Shown piece by piece: positions 13,901 to 27,471 of a stretch of 64,000 bases of DNA. The stretch's first letter is position 1; the number at the start of each line of letters is the position of its first letter. This DNA is from Bostrychus sinensis (Eukaryota > Chordata > Actinopteri > Gobiiformes > Eleotridae). The notes below the pieces were generated by a model that worked only from the letters and a program-made list of their open reading frames with translations, searched no databases and had not been told where the DNA came from. The stretch spans positions 18,857,729 to 18,921,728 of the forward strand of contig CM036248.1 of NCBI GenBank assembly GCA_020698575.1, in the 5' to 3' direction. The position numbers were made by a program, and so were the translations under genes.

Positions 13901-16900
13901 TTTCATTCAAGACCATTGACTTTTTGCACAACATTTCTTGCACTACCTCCACTAAAAGGAGCCTCTGGTTTATGTTGATTATTTGAAGTTTCAGTAGTAT
14001 CGACAGTGCTACCTGATGGCACTAAGAAGAATCATATGACCTAGTATCCCATAGAGGGTAATGTTATACCAACTGGTGGCATAGGTTGTGCATTGTCCCT
14101 TTGCTTGTGCAGTACAAAGAAAGATTGTACACTCATAACCCAAGCTTGTTCTCTTCCAATCAGCACAGAAGAATAATTTGTTGGGACTGTTGAATACCAA
14201 GGTTAACTAAAAAGAATCTGCTTGCCATCTGCTGTAGACACTGCTCTCCATTTAAATTATACAATATAAAAAATATACTGTTACTGCAATAGATTCATAA
14301 CCTTTACACACATCTGTGATTTAATGCTTTTGCATTTGCAGGCTTTGATCACATGTAAAATAATAAAACTTATAGTAAGACTAGTCATTTTTTATAGTAA
14401 TTTTATTGAGAAGGTCATATCCCTATTTGGCATCTTTACATCAGATTAGACCCATGGGCTTTGCTTTTTTGATACTTCCCATTGTCAGATTTACATGCGG
14501 CTCTTTGAAAATTCATAATGGGAAATGGAGAAATGGAGATGGGGCAGGGAAACGAACAAGTCATCCAAGAAGGATAGGGCTATGCCTATAACAAGTGCTA
14601 TGTAAAACCAATAACGCCAAGCTCTGCTTGGTGCACACACATGCACATACACCCATACATGTCTGTGCTAAAACCTTTCAAAGACATCTCCAAATTTGCA
14701 TGGCAGACTGAAGAAATTTGAATAAACCCTTCTTTGATCGAAGTGCAAAGGATGAGGTTGGCTCTTAAGGGCATTTTTTTGTTCTTTTATGCATTGTCCA
14801 GAGTTCATTCACTTTCCACAATATATTGTTTCTTCTACAAACCTCGGCATCTTTCCGGCTATCAAATATATTACTATAAAATTCTGCCTTATGAAGGAAA
14901 AGTGCAGTATCTGCGGTAACAATGAAACTAAAAAAAATGGCTTTAAAGTTTTGATGTTGTCCCACTGAATTGGTCACAGGTACATTCATGGTAGTGTATT
15001 AATGTAATACCTTCTCATGAATGTTTTTTTTATCAATCACAACCATCACCACTGATTTGACCTTTGACCTCCTAAATGTGGAATTAAAGTACTTTATATG
15101 CAGTGTCCTGAAAATCATATTTATTGAGCACTTTGACAGTAAAAATCATAAAGTATATTAGAATTTGTATTAACAAAGGAAGTGTCAAAGTTTCGTGCCT
15201 GAGTTGTGTCCCATTTCAGAGTTGTTTCTTTCAGAAATGTTTCTTAGTAAAACAAAGGAAAAGTGCAGTAACTGTGTTTGTATTCATCAGTTAGAACTTT
15301 CTGAGCTGTGATTACTGCATTTTACCTTTGTTTTACTGTGAGATCTGTAGTTACTGCAAATTTAACAACAGGATTTCTATAAAATGGGACACATTTGAGC
15401 TATAAAACTTTGTTCCTAAGTAAAACAGATGATATGAAGCCTGTTTTCACTCAAGTCAATTTTGACAAAATATGCAGTTACTGCGTTTTACCTTTGTGTG
15501 AACACAATTGTGATGCTATTAAAGTGACTGTAAAGACTGTAAATAAGTAACAATTCATTTTGAAAAGAAAAATGTAGTGCAACATTTTTATATCATAATT
15601 CAATGTAGAAATCCTTCTCAAAAATGTTTGTTTTCGAGGTTTAGATGTTTCTTTTTGCAAATTATAATTATAGTACCTGTTGATTATCTAGTTATGCAGT
15701 CATATGGAATTGTATTCAATCTTATTCTAATATTGTATTTCTTTATTAAAATTAAAATATAAATAATAAGTATTTCATATTGATCAATTAAGTTAAATAA
15801 TTACATTGAAATTATTAAAATTAATGAAAACTCTCCTGTTTCATAAGCTGTACAAAGGACAGTGTTACAAAGCGCTGCTCACATAACAGTACAGTTTTCT
15901 TTCCAACAGGACACTCACTGTTCACACTGAAGACTTCTTGGAGGTGCTACAGGTCTAATAAGACCCACACCTCCAGACTGTGGCACAGTTTTATCTATGT
16001 GTGAAGGAAGAACTGAACTCTTTAATAAAATTTCAACTTTTACATTTGGTACAATTATCATACACTGTTTTTATTGTATCATTTTTATGGCCAGTTTTTC
16101 ACATTGTATTACAAGTACACGGCGTGTAAATTATGCTCTTTTCTTTCTATTCCTTTCAGACAATGCTCAAGGACGACTCCTTGCTTCTCATACCAAATGT
16201 ATTGAAGGTGTTTTTGGAGAATGGACAGATCAAGTCCTTTACATTCGACAGCCGCACCACTGTTAGGGTATGAACATTGCATAGATACATACATTTGTAT
16301 AAAAAAATCACAACAAGATATGTTTTATAGTGTATTGTCAGTCTTTAAAGATATGACACTATATTATTAAGAAAAGTGTGCATTTTCTATGTATTATATA
16401 TAAAATCTCACTGATGTGATTAGCACACAAGAAACAAATGGTTTCAATCAGAGAGGTCGTTTGGGTCTCTATGCCAGCCCTCTAAGATGAGTCTGACATC
16501 TCAGCCTCATTACACTGACGGTATTCGATTGTTTAATTCTCCTCTCTGCTCATAGACGGAGAGGGAGCAGTTTGGCTTTTCTTGTCAACCTAATTAAATG
16601 GCATTTCTGCATAATGGGGGTGCAGATCAATAAAACAATGCCACAGATTAAATCAATACTGAGATACAATGCCCAGCCGTGTGCCCATTACACTGTCTGT
16701 CAACTAAAGAAGCTGCACAGCAGTATTTCAGGCAGCAGTCAACAGGGCTCTTAAGCTGCAAAAAACACTCGTCAATACTGTTGTTTTTCTGTGGCAGATA
16801 CTGCCTAGATTACATATGTTAATGCACACGAGTGTCCATTGAAATTAAGGACCCAACAATGTTATTCTTGTATTTAATACACCGATCAGCCATAACATTA

Positions 16901-19900
16901 TCACCACTGGCCTATTATAGATTGGCTGTGGTGCACTGTATATTCTGACACCTTTCAGAACCAGCATTAACTTCTTCAGCAATTTGACCTACACTAGCTA
17001 GCTTGTCTGCTAGATCAAACCACATGGGCCAGCGTTCACTCCCTACATGCATCACCTGTCGCAGGTTACTCACTGTTTCTTCCTTGGACCACTTTTGATA
17101 GATAGTGACAACTGCAGACTGAAAACATCCCACAAGAGCTGCAGTTTTGGAGATGGCTCAAGTCATTTAGCCATCACAATTTGGCCCTTGTCAAACTCAC
17201 ATAAATCCTTGCACATGCCCATTTTTCTGCTATTAACACTTAAAGTTTGAGGACAAAAACTTTCTGCATTATATACCCCACCCACCAAGAGGTGCCATGA
17301 TGCAGAGATAATCTCTGTTGTTCACTTCACCTGTCAATGGTAATAATGTTATGCTTGATCAGTGTGTCACAACTTGTTTTTTTATTTACTCTAGTAAAAG
17401 TGTATCTTTTTGTTAAGACAGTTTTAGACGTTTCATAATTTAAGGTTAGTGATGTACAGAGGAACTGAGGTTTGCTTGGTTAACACAACAAATTACTATA
17501 GGTGTAACAAGAAGCATGAAATCTTAACTGAAAATGTATTAATAATCTTGTTATATTTCTCTTCTTTTAGGATGTAATTTCATCCCTGCAGGACCGCCTT
17601 TCACTGCGTTACATTGAGCATTTTGCTTTAGTGCTAGAGGCAGCTGGTATGGACCATCATCAAAGGCTGCATCTGCTGCAGGAGAACCAGCCTCTGACGC
17701 ATGTAAAGGCCCCAAACAAGATGATTATTAAAGAATGTGCTTAAGAAAATAATACAAATACATTTGGTCAAGAGATTTGCAGGATCTAAAAATGCTTGAA
17801 ATTCTTATGCTCTTCAAAGTAAGAATAACAACTGATGTTCAGAGGCTGTAATAAAGTAAACAAAATACACAAAGTGTGCTTCTGTTGTGATCTAAAAAAA
17901 TAATTTCAAATTGCCAAAAGGCAAAAAAGATTTAACTGAAACATTAACCAAATGTATTACTGAACTACTGATTTTGTCCATATTTAAAAAAAAGCTGTGT
18001 AGATTTGTGTATGTTTTAATAATAAATTACGTGATTTTATTCTTTTAGGTCGTGCACAGAACCTACTTCCAAGGGATGAAGTGTCTTTTCCGTGTCTGCT
18101 TTTTCCCCAAGGACCCTGCAGATCTACTGAGAAGAGATCCTGCTGCATTTGAGTACCTCTATATTCAGGTAAATTTGGGAGAGAATTAGACACCATAATT
18201 CAATCTCGTGACACCAGGGGATGGCTCAGCCACACCAAAGAGTGGTTTAAATTTTTATATTCTCTGTCTTGTAGTTGGTAGTTTGTTGAAATATGTACCG
18301 ATTTGGCAACTTTATTAAACACACAATAATTCATGCCTTCACAGAGTCGAAATGACGTGATTAAGGAGCGTTTTGGCATGGACTGGAAGTCTGACATCAC
18401 GTTACGGCTTGCAGCGCTGCACATTTTCATCACTGTGTCCTCTGCAAGACCCAGTCAGAAGATCTCACTTAAGCATGTGGAGTGGGTTGAAAAACTGAGT
18501 GCACCTTCTAATCATCTTAATCTATAATATATGCAAACTATTGAATGTACTTTCCTGAAGCAATACTTAAATTACTCCTTGTGAAGAATACTGTCCACAT
18601 CTGCAGTAAACACATCTTGGATTGAACTGATGCAGATTTTTTACTGATTTCAAGATTATGCTAAAAAGTAATGCAGAAACAAACAACCACCATTACTCAT
18701 CTTGGCTGATGTGTAGTTAATTTAGTGAATATAAAAATTACTCAAGGCTAAATTTCCTAAGGTATCACTGAACAAAGAAATCCATTCTCATTTATTGGCT
18801 CATTTATTGTTCAAACCTGCGGCCTACAGTAGCGGGTAATTACCTGCTCATCAAATCCACTGTGACTTAAGAGGTAGCTGTCAGGCCACAAGTCAGATAA
18901 AATTGCTGTCTGGTAGAAGAATAAAACAAGCCCTTTGTTCTCATGGTTCTGACATTTCCTTTGGTTTCTGATTAAGCCTCTCTTCCATTGTTTTACCTGT
19001 TATCCTTTGTCCAGGAAAGAATGGGGACTTGAACCTTTTCTTCCCCTTACTCTGCTTCCATTGGTCAAGGAGAAGAACGTGTGCAAGACCCTGTCTCAGT
19101 TACTAAAGACCTACCAGCACCCACCACCATCTGGCAACAAGGTGCTGCTCATAATTACACTCTTTGCCTCAAAATTGGTCTTTAAAGGCATTGTAATTTA
19201 ACAGCACAAAATGCTTCACATGAACTTACAAATGACTTTAGATGTTTACTAGCCATGGAACAAACATGTGATTTGTGTGTTTACATGGTAACTAGAGCTT
19301 CATATTCTGACGTAGCTGTTGCATAAAGCTTTTACATGACTCAACAGTGCCCTCCGGAGGATATGGTGTGTAAAAGAAAGATGTTCCTCCTGCACTGATG
19401 ATGGTTTGTGTCTTATTTTGATGATAGGTCCCTCCACTTCAAGGGAAACTACAGTACATGCGTGTTCTTAATGATCTGCCCCCTTTTGGTGGAATATTAT
19501 TTCATACTGTGGAACTGGTAAATATTTTTTTATCATATTTTTCACAATCAATAATATTTTCAAAAATATATTTTAAATGCTATTTATGGTAAGTTTAAGA
19601 GCCCTAGTGTTTTATTTATTATGTGACACAAAACATATTTTTTTCTGAAGGATGAGAAACAGTCGGCTACAACACTCCTGGTGGGTCCTCGGCATGGTAT
19701 CAGTCATGTGATTGACCTTAAAAACAACCTGACCACAGTTCTGGCTGAGTTCAGCAGAGTCTCCAAAGTTCAGCTGTACCGAGAGAGCCAAGGTGTGGCT
19801 CGAGTTGAAGTGTCAATACATGAGGCCAAGGTATTTTAACCCTTTATACCATATGAATGGTACTTTTTACAAAACTTGTGATAGATGATACTTTTTGTAA

Positions 19901-22900
19901 CTTAAAATAACCCTCTCTACAATCCTCTGCAGCCTCTGGTCCTGCTTATGGAATGGCCAGATGCAACTAACTTCGCATGTCTGATCTCTGGCTACTACAA
20001 GCTGTTTGTAGACCCAAAACGAACCATCTTTTTTCGTAACCCTGGTCAGTCTCAGCTGACCAAGGCAGGTATGTCTCAGTAGAATTATTTGGTTTTAAAA
20101 AATTAATCCAAGTATGATTTGATTATATTTTCATGTATCATGTTTGAAAATTGTGATGTCTTGCATGAGAAAACTGTATTTATGTAGAGACTGATCTTCA
20201 TGACTGCAACCATTGCCAGTAGTCATAACCATTGCCATATATTTCTATTTCTGAATACAACATTTTGGAACTTCACCGTGCATTTCATATTTGAGTGGTC
20301 ACATATTTTGTCCACTATAAAAGTTCTCAACCATCCACTGTCTTGACCTGTGGTCCAAACAAGAAGGATCGTCATACCATCACATTACAGAAACTAACCC
20401 TTCAACCTCAACCAAGCTTCAACTGTCAGCCATCTGAAGTAACAATGTCCTATCAGCTGTCACTTCTGCTTTCCCATTTGAATCTCTGCACAAGTTTTAA
20501 CAGCTCAAACTCTCCACTGCTCTGACCATTCTGTCCCCAGATTACAGAAGCTCCCACCATGGCTATTCCCGCTCTGGGGCAAGCAGCCTGCCGAGTGGAG
20601 GGCGGCGAGGGGACGACAGGGAGACCTTTCACAGGGAGTCAGGGTCTTTACGGGCCTCTGTTCCTGCCGAGCCTCAGCATCTCGGCCTGTGTCATGTCCA
20701 CCTCCGAGAGAGAGAACAGCAATTCCAGGAGTTTCAAACATCTGCAGACACTGAACTGGACATAAATGAGAACTTTATACCTCAGGAGCCTACTGGCCGG
20801 CCCCGCACAAAATCTGACCCTACCTTACAGAGTACAGAGGAAATAGCTAGTGTTTCAGAGGTCCCAGCATTGGAAAATACAGAGTTCAGGATACGAGCCC
20901 AAACGATGAATCAGTCCCAGAAAAATACGCGGTATTTCTGTGACTCGTGCAAAGCCAGGCTGAGGGCAGAGGGTGTGTCTGTGAATAGCAGTGGGAGCTC
21001 AGGTAAACACTGCTCCAGTAGTTGTGCATCCCGAGATGGAGGTGCTGTTGACCTTACTGCCCTCCCACCCCCAGGTAATGAAGAGGAAGATGAGGAAGAG
21101 GTCATTAATGGTACAGAGAGGCTGCAACCACCACAGCCTGCTATAGCTGCCCCTCCGCCTGGCTTTAGGGACAACAGCTCAGATGAAGATGACACAAAAA
21201 GGGGAAGGAAAGCTCGAACTGGTGCCAGCCCAAGGACTGCCACGGGGAAGATGGCCCAAGCCAAAGAAGATGTACCCGTGACACTGATCGATAATGTTTC
21301 CACAAGAACTGTTCGTGATCACGCCCAGGAGCTTGATGATGCTCTTGTGTCAACCTTACAGGCACTAGAGGCTTTGGCAGCTTCTGAGGACTACCCTCAC
21401 CACCCGCAACAGCCAACACAGACTGCAGGTCAACAAAAGTCTCCACACACCGCACATTTAGCACCAACAGTAAACTTTGAGAAGCTGTCAGTCATGCAGA
21501 GCATGGTATCCTTTGTATATGTGAAGCAGTTTCACATTTAATCAAGCTGCAAAGAATAAAATTACTCATAACTTCCCATCTGCACTATCTACAACAGATT
21601 ATTTTGCCACAGAATGAAACAACTGCAATATTCTGCTCATGTTACAAAAATATGGTAAACCTCAATACTGTAGTAGAATGTGGTTAAAAAGTTTTAGAAA
21701 ATGATCCCAGATAAAATAGTTACAGTAGTAATAGTAATATAAATTCATTTTTAATTTAGAGCATATAAGACTTTTTAGGCAGATTATTCCTTACCTTGCA
21801 CAGCAAGCTGAATTGTCATAAAATTTGTGAGTTCACAAATTAACAAAAGCAACTCTTTGGTAACGTTATTGCAATCTGGCTTTTGCCTGGTTAGATTATT
21901 CCTTCATCTTACTTCAGAAAATGAGCTTTGATCACAACAAATAAAAAAGCACTATTTTTGTTTTAGTACAACATAATATTTGTGTAGATGTAACATAGAG
22001 AAGTTATGCATACATTTGTTTGGCAGCGCTGTTCCTTGAGCATGGGGGGAAAATCTCTTGGTGTATATACTGTATGCCTGGATATGGGCCATGAATTTAA
22101 CAAATTGAAATAGCTTTAAACATTTTGCTCTGACTCCACAGCTAATACAATGGCCTATAGCCAGACACAGTTAATATCTGTATAAGCTTGTTCTTATTTT
22201 AAAAGTGTCTTTCTTCTCCTAGGTCTGATTGTGTTAGCTGCCATTACACCTGAGTCATCGCTGGACTCTGGACATGAGACCAACTCCTCTGAACTGACAG
22301 ATGTTTCTGAGATGGTGTCAGCAATGAAGCAGAATCAGAGCCAAACATATCTTTTAGCTCATCATATCAACAAGGACCGCATAATCTGTCGCCGTGACTT
22401 TCCCCTTGCAATCCCTGGCTGCACTGCTAAAACTATAGGGACTGGAGCTTTCTCTGTGGGGCAGATACGTGCTGGTTGTCCACCCAAACAAGTTATCCTC
22501 AGCAAGACTGTTCCCTTTAAGGTCAGCTCTGGTCAAGATTCTGCAATACTCCGGGTCATGGCAGAGCAGGCAAGCAGTCAGGATTCCACCCAGACTGAAC
22601 AAAGAGCATTAATGAAAGCAAACAGTGAGTCCACCAAAGCGAAACCCCCCAGCATCCCTTGTAAGTCACTAGAAGAAGCAAAAGTATCCGAGAATTCTGT
22701 GCATGATCAGAAATTATCAGTTTCAATTGTAGAACCACAGGGACAAAGTCTTTCTGAAAGTAATAAAGCAAAGACAGTTGCCCCTGCTAAAACAGACTCA
22801 AACAAAGCCTTACCTATTCTCTTGCCTGTGGACATAACTGCCTCTGCCAAGATTTCTCCAAATAGCCAAGACGCCGAGACTGCCTCTAGCGAGACCATGA

Positions 22901-25011
22901 AGCCTTCTAGCTCTATTGAAGTTCTGCCAGTGGATGATCTTTTCTGCACATGCCCAGTGCAGCAAGAGCCTGCGACTCAATTAAGACTTAAGGATCCACA
23001 GGTCCAAAAGGTAGTGATGTTTCAGTCTTCTTCTCCCACAGATGACGAGCGTCTTCGGGCTAAAGGCCTGCAGATGGCTAACATCAAAGAAAATGCAGTG
23101 AAAGGAGGAGCTGATCCCAGTTTGGCCAAACCCAGCCCTCAGTCACAAACCAAATTCTCCCCTCGTTTGCCTGTAAAAGCAGAGAGAAAAGAAGCAGCTG
23201 AGGCCAAGACTGATGTTACACAGACCAAATCACATCCTGAGACAACAAAAAGTTCAATTAAATCTTTACCTATTTTAGATGACCCTACAACAACTAGTGG
23301 ATCTGTGGGTAAAGTCTCTACTCTTCCAACCAGAGATTCAAAGAGGCAAGTGACTGGTAAGATGAAGTCCCATCGCAGTGCTCCCTTTTTGAGCTTTAGA
23401 AACCTGCTTTCGGCAACGTTCCCAGCAAGAATGAGGAGGGAAACAGATGAACGAAGGGCTCAGTTGCAGAAAGTCCGGCAGTATGAGTTAGAGTTCTTAG
23501 AGGAGCTGCTAAAGCCCAAGTCATCACAAGGAGAGTTTTTGCCCCAAGGATCGTCACCTGTGCCAGGAGGCACCCCTTGTGCTTGCCAGCTCCGCACCAG
23601 CCCTGTCCTAAAGGCCCCAGGGATCTCCCGGGAACAGCGGCGCAGCTGTGACTGCAAACGCATGTGCAGAGGCATGCGACTGCCTGATACACCTGTCGGC
23701 TCTATAACAGAAACACAACACAGAGGCAGAGAGAGAAATACTTCAAAAACACCTCCTCCTATTTCCAAAGCCTCTCACACTCCAGGTTCTACAAGGAGAC
23801 CTCAAACTCTAGAGATCAAGACCACACGGATTCGCTCCACCAGCCTCGAGTCCAGAGAACCAAGAGGAGAACATGGCGCAGGTCTGCCTACTTCTACTTC
23901 ACAGACAGACAGTATTGGCGCCCCACAGTTTAAGAAACTGCAGAGGCGATACAGTTTTGGTGAGCTAGATAATAACACTAGCACACCAGTGTATGCGGAA
24001 GTAAAGCCCAAAGCCAAGAGTCTAGAAAAGGAGATGGAGAGAGTGAGGGCCACAGGCCTGCGGCTCCCTACACCTGTTGAACCAGTTCATATAGAATCGC
24101 ATCAGGCAGAGGCAAAGGGCAAAAAGGGGGTGTTTTTCATTCAGGGGGATGACCAATTGAGTGAAGGCAAAGAGGGAGCAGCAGAGGTGGTACTGACTCT
24201 GCCCACTGAGGACAGTGATGAGAGGGAGAAATGCTGCTCATTCTGTTTCTGCTACAGAAAGTGTGAGGCAGCTGACGAGAGCAGTGAGAAAGATGAGCTC
24301 TCATATTCAATACCTCTTCAAGTCTTACCAGGCATGGAGCTGGACTCACATACATTTCCTGTAGTAAGCAAAACCCTGCAGGTCCTTAATGCAGAGGACT
24401 GCAGTGGTGAGGAAGAGGAGGAGGAAGAAGAGGATCCACACACACAGGAGATTGACCTCAGAGCCTGTGGAACGCTAGAGGGGAGCTTGGCACGGGTGCA
24501 AGCTCTACAGGAGAAAACTTTCAGCCTGCCTGATGGCTTCCTAAATGCTCAGTTGGATGCTAATGAGCTGCTAGCAATCCTGCGCCAGTGTGCTAACAGC
24601 CCACAAGCAGAGGGAGAAGCTCGTCTCCAACCCTCTCGGATTGCGGAGTATAAGCAGGAGTTAGCGGTTCGCTTCAAAGAGTTCAGAGCGTCATGTCGGC
24701 GTGTAGCAAGTGTTGAGAAAAGCCCCACGCGAATGCTTGCCGCTGTCACGGCCAGTTTTCAGGTGCTGTGTGAACTAACACAAACCTTCATCAAACTGGT
24801 CAGAGGTGTTCGTTCAGAAGCCCAAAGGCTACAGTTGTTAAGGAAGGTTGAGGAAGTGGCTGTCAATTATACATTGTTACTCCGTGCAGCAGAAGAATCA
24901 ATGGGACACTCCAGCAGTCTGCCAACAAAGACAGTTACCCCCCACGTTCCCTCCAATGCCAATAACATGAACTCTCTCTCCCGGCCCATCAAAACTCTGC
25001 CTGCCCAGTAG
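10907..25011 (+). CDS. frmpd3: FERM and PDZ domain-containing protein 3 (15 coding exons)
   Basis: Predicted membrane-cytoskeleton/synaptic scaffold of the FRMPD1/3/4 family. Coding exons: 10907-10931, 11537-11629, 11735-11837, 12117-12162, 12694-12798, 16160-16267, 17571-17702, 18049-18168, 18345-18481, 19015-19141, 19428-19517, 19651-19830, 19933-20068, 20541-21428, 22223-25011. They join in frame to 1692 aa, close to the roughly 1800 aa of human FRMPD3. A PDZ domain occupies about residues 10-95, with the carboxylate loop GFGF at 21-24 and GPSFGKLLPGDQ. A linker KSAFISAAKKARLR follows, then a FERM domain at about 128-445 (IPNVLKVFLENGQIKSFTFD; SQKISLKHVEKEWGLEPFLP; ATTLLVGPRHGISHVIDL). The rest is low-complexity and includes CDSC at 601-604, PAIAAPPPGFRDNSSDEDD and SLDSGHETNSSEL. 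A predicted helical segment near the C-terminus starts RIAEYKQELAVRFKEFR. The product ends LPAQ, without the PDZ ligand I recall for FRMPD4. The first exon is the weak point: the ATG at 10907 keeps phase after acceptor CTCTCAG, but alternative upstream exons are possible. Confidence 0.9.
14870..15560. repeat. Repeat-like region with recurring TTACTGC / GCAGTAAC motifs
   Basis: Within a 3.4-kb frmpd3 intron, the motif TTACTGC.TTTTACCTTTGT occurs near 15314 and again near 15479 as a direct copy. Inverted forms occur near 15251 (AAAGGAAAAGTGCAGTAACT) and 14902 (AAGTGCAGTATCTGC), and GTAGTTACTGC lies near 15349. GTGTCCCATTTCAG (about 15207) and AAATGGGACACATTT (about 15382) form a further inverted pair. 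This suggests an interspersed or foldback element of unknown family. Confidence 0.4.
16878..17368. mobile_element. Tc1/mariner-like deletion derivative with terminal inverted repeats
   Basis: The left end reads TACACCGATCAGCCATAACA and the right end is its approximate inverse (ATAATGTTATGCTTGATCAGTGTG). The interior, read on the minus strand, resembles the N-terminal transposase part of a fish Tc1-like family (AAATTGTGATGGC, CTCCAAAACTGCAGCTCTTG, ATCTATCAAAAGTGGTCCAA, GAAGAAGTTAATGCTGGTTC) but is interrupted by stops and lacks the catalytic DDE part. It is therefore a non-autonomous internal-deletion copy of about 490 bases in the frmpd3 intron between 16267 and 17571. Confidence 0.75.
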
Positions 25012-27118
25012 GGCAGTAAGACATGGTCAACGCAATCCAGAATGTTAATAGCTACTATATTCGAATTCATTATTTATTTATTGTTTACATTTTTTACAAG
25101 ACTTGCAATGAATCATCCTCAATTTAAACTGCAATGCAGTCGTCCCATCTCATGTTTACAGGCCCTGAGGTAGCCTTGTGGATCTTGTTTAGAAAAAAAA
25201 ACAAAAAAAAAAAAAACGATAAGATACACCAAGCAAATGCACAATGGAATAAGAACCCTATAACAGACTGGGTATTACAGGGCTAATCACCTCACATCAA
25301 TATACACAATAAACTGTGTTATAATATAGTATAATATTTTATATGTAATATATAGGCCTAAATATATATTTCAATTGTATCTACTTAGCAAATAATATAA
25401 AGTTTTGTGGAGAATAAAGGTGATGAATATATATATACATATATATATATTTAAAAATGTAATAACTTAACAAATCCAAAAAGATATTATAATACACCAT
25501 TCAAGATAAATGTATGCTCTGGACTAGAACATTTCAGAGACCTCGTGAAGTAGCGACTTCTGTAAAATGCATAGTCCAAAGCTTTGGTTGGTTAGATGGT
25601 CATATGTGTGTTGTGGAAATTTTTACTGTACTGCAAAATTAAGATTCTTGTTGGGTTAATATTTGGTATGTTACAGAAGGGAAACTGTGAGGATTATTGT
25701 TAGAAAATTCTTGAAAAGTTTGACAGATTGAACTTCACTTACAAGCAGAAACCCATGCTCACTATATACCATAGCTATTCAGGGCAGAAAATGTAGCAGA
25801 AACCCAAACTAAAGCCCTGTCCACTGTACAGTAATGAGTGTCGTTACCTCATTCTGCTGTAATAAGACAGAACACACACTGTACTAAATGCACTTGCATC
25901 TCACTTGCTGTGAATTATAGTTTTGAATATCCACCTGCAAGTGTTTAAAGCTGTCAAGAGAATTTTGCACAATCTCACCTTAAAATGCCATTGTTTGAAT
26001 TGTTTGGTTCAACTTGCTGCTGAAAATGCCCATACAAATTACTAGTTTAACCTCACAGATCAATGGACTATTGTTATCAGGTTAGCAGTAGACTAATATT
26101 TTAATTTCTGTGTGCTACTTAACATTGTGCAATCTCACAATTATACAATATAATAATCACACAAAGTAGTTTTCTATGTATTTTAATAAAACAAACATGT
26201 CTGTTCTTTGTCCAGGATCTTTTTTGTGTCCCACCCTCTTGTTTGAAATGACTGAGAAGCTTTGTAGTGTCACTGTATGATAGACTGGACTAACTGTTAA
26301 AAGAGTGTAATGGATACTGAACATAAAAACTGTATTTTTGCAAGATAAAAAAAAGACTTATGACAACACAAATTGGAAATTGCAAATATTTGCTCGATTG
26401 GTTAAAGCGCTGGCACTTAAATTTATTTTGATTATTGTTTATTCATTGAAGTGTATAATGTGCTTATTTTAGCCTACCAACACCTCTTTTAAGAGGTTGT
26501 CCTTTTTGTTATTGTCTTTTTCATAACCATATGCAGTGTTTTTCATTTTTGTAACACACATTCAACCACATGTTGGATTTTCAGAGGCTGATGCTAAATA
26601 AATGAAAGTAAATTATAACTTTTGTAAGGCTAGGTTGGTAAAATGTTTTTCAAATGAGGTTCAGAAAGGAAATATGATACTCTTATCTATGTTGTACAAA
26701 GTAAAAGCAAGCAATTTGACAGATTAAACATTAGAATTTATCAAGACTCTTCAGTATTTTGTAAAAGAAAAGTGCAGAATAAAACGTATCTGTATGGTAA
26801 TTCTTTATAGTAGTTGTGTAACATAGACTAATAGCAAATCATATATTTTAAAGAGTATATTATGATTATAAAGCATGACACATGTTTATTTTTATAAACC
26901 AAATTATCAGATGATAATCTCATCAGCACTTTAACATTTTATGTGGGCGTCATTGCTCAGTTGTTTTGCAGAACTGTGGATTTGTCTTTGTCATTCACAG
27001 AGTCATGGCTTGTCCCATTGATTTATTTTGTGCACCTGTTTATTTCTGTCCTTATTTACTGTTGTCATCACTGTGTTTGTCTGTGTAGAAAGTTAACTTA
27101 TGTTTTAAAAGCAATAAA
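25012..27118 (+). other. frmpd3: frmpd3 3' untranslated region (putative)
   Basis: AT-rich sequence after the frmpd3 stop, without a supported ORF. It contains an A-rich run at about 25191-25215 and an AT dinucleotide run near 25429-25452. Candidate AATAAA signals are present, the strongest-looking being AATAAA at 27113-27118, followed by a T-rich stretch. Usage of this signal is inferred. Confidence 0.45.
27113..27118 (+). promoter_or_regulatory. Candidate poly(A) signal of frmpd3
   Basis: AATAAA in the context AAAGCAATAAAGTGCATT, about 2.1 kb after the frmpd3 stop. Earlier AATAAA hexamers exist in the same UTR, so alternative polyadenylation is possible. Confidence 0.4.
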
Positions 27119-27471
27119 GTGCATTATTTAAACACTGGAAATTTTGAATTGGCATTTCATGCACTGAAAGATAAAAAATTGCAATTTCATGTGGAAACCT
27201 GAAAGTCAGTTATTTCACGGTGAAATATGGTCGTTACTCTAATGTAGGCTTATCCCACATGAAGTCGAACTAATTTTGGCTTTTGGAGTTCCAGATCGGC
27301 CGAAGCACTTCCTTGAATGGGCCAACACCAAAACACAGTAATAGCGCCGATTCCTGTCTTTTAATTGTTTGTCTCCCAGTTAAGGTTTGACTCCCAGCTG
27401 CTGGAGTTGGACGCAAATGCGGATGTGGGCCAACAGAAATAAAAAAGGCTCCATTAATTTCAGGGTGTGTG

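Noticed and set aside
15911..15950. Extra frmpd3 exon after the acceptor TTTCCAACAG
   Set aside because: The phase-0 frame meets TGA within seven codons, and exons 12694-12798 and 16160-16267 already join in frame with family-consistent sequence.
16915..17133. 72-codon minus-strand ORF
   Set aside because: Lies entirely inside the Tc1-like deletion derivative and is not in the transposase frame; chance ORF in a transposon relic.
20295..20525. 76-codon ORF between frmpd3 exons 13 and 14
   Set aside because: Lies in the intron just before the 20541 acceptor and resembles nothing in the family.
21429..21541. Open continuation of frmpd3 exon 14 beyond 21428
   Set aside because: Joining to exon 15 in phase requires the donor GCAG|GTCAAC at 21429, giving TAGLIVLAAITPESS as in the family. 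The downstream GT sites leave the wrong phase and would create an immediate stop.
23396..24355. Several 70-100-codon minus-strand ORFs inside frmpd3 exon 15
   Set aside because: They overlap a well-supported 2.8-kb sense exon and show no family resemblance; shadows of the sense codon bias.
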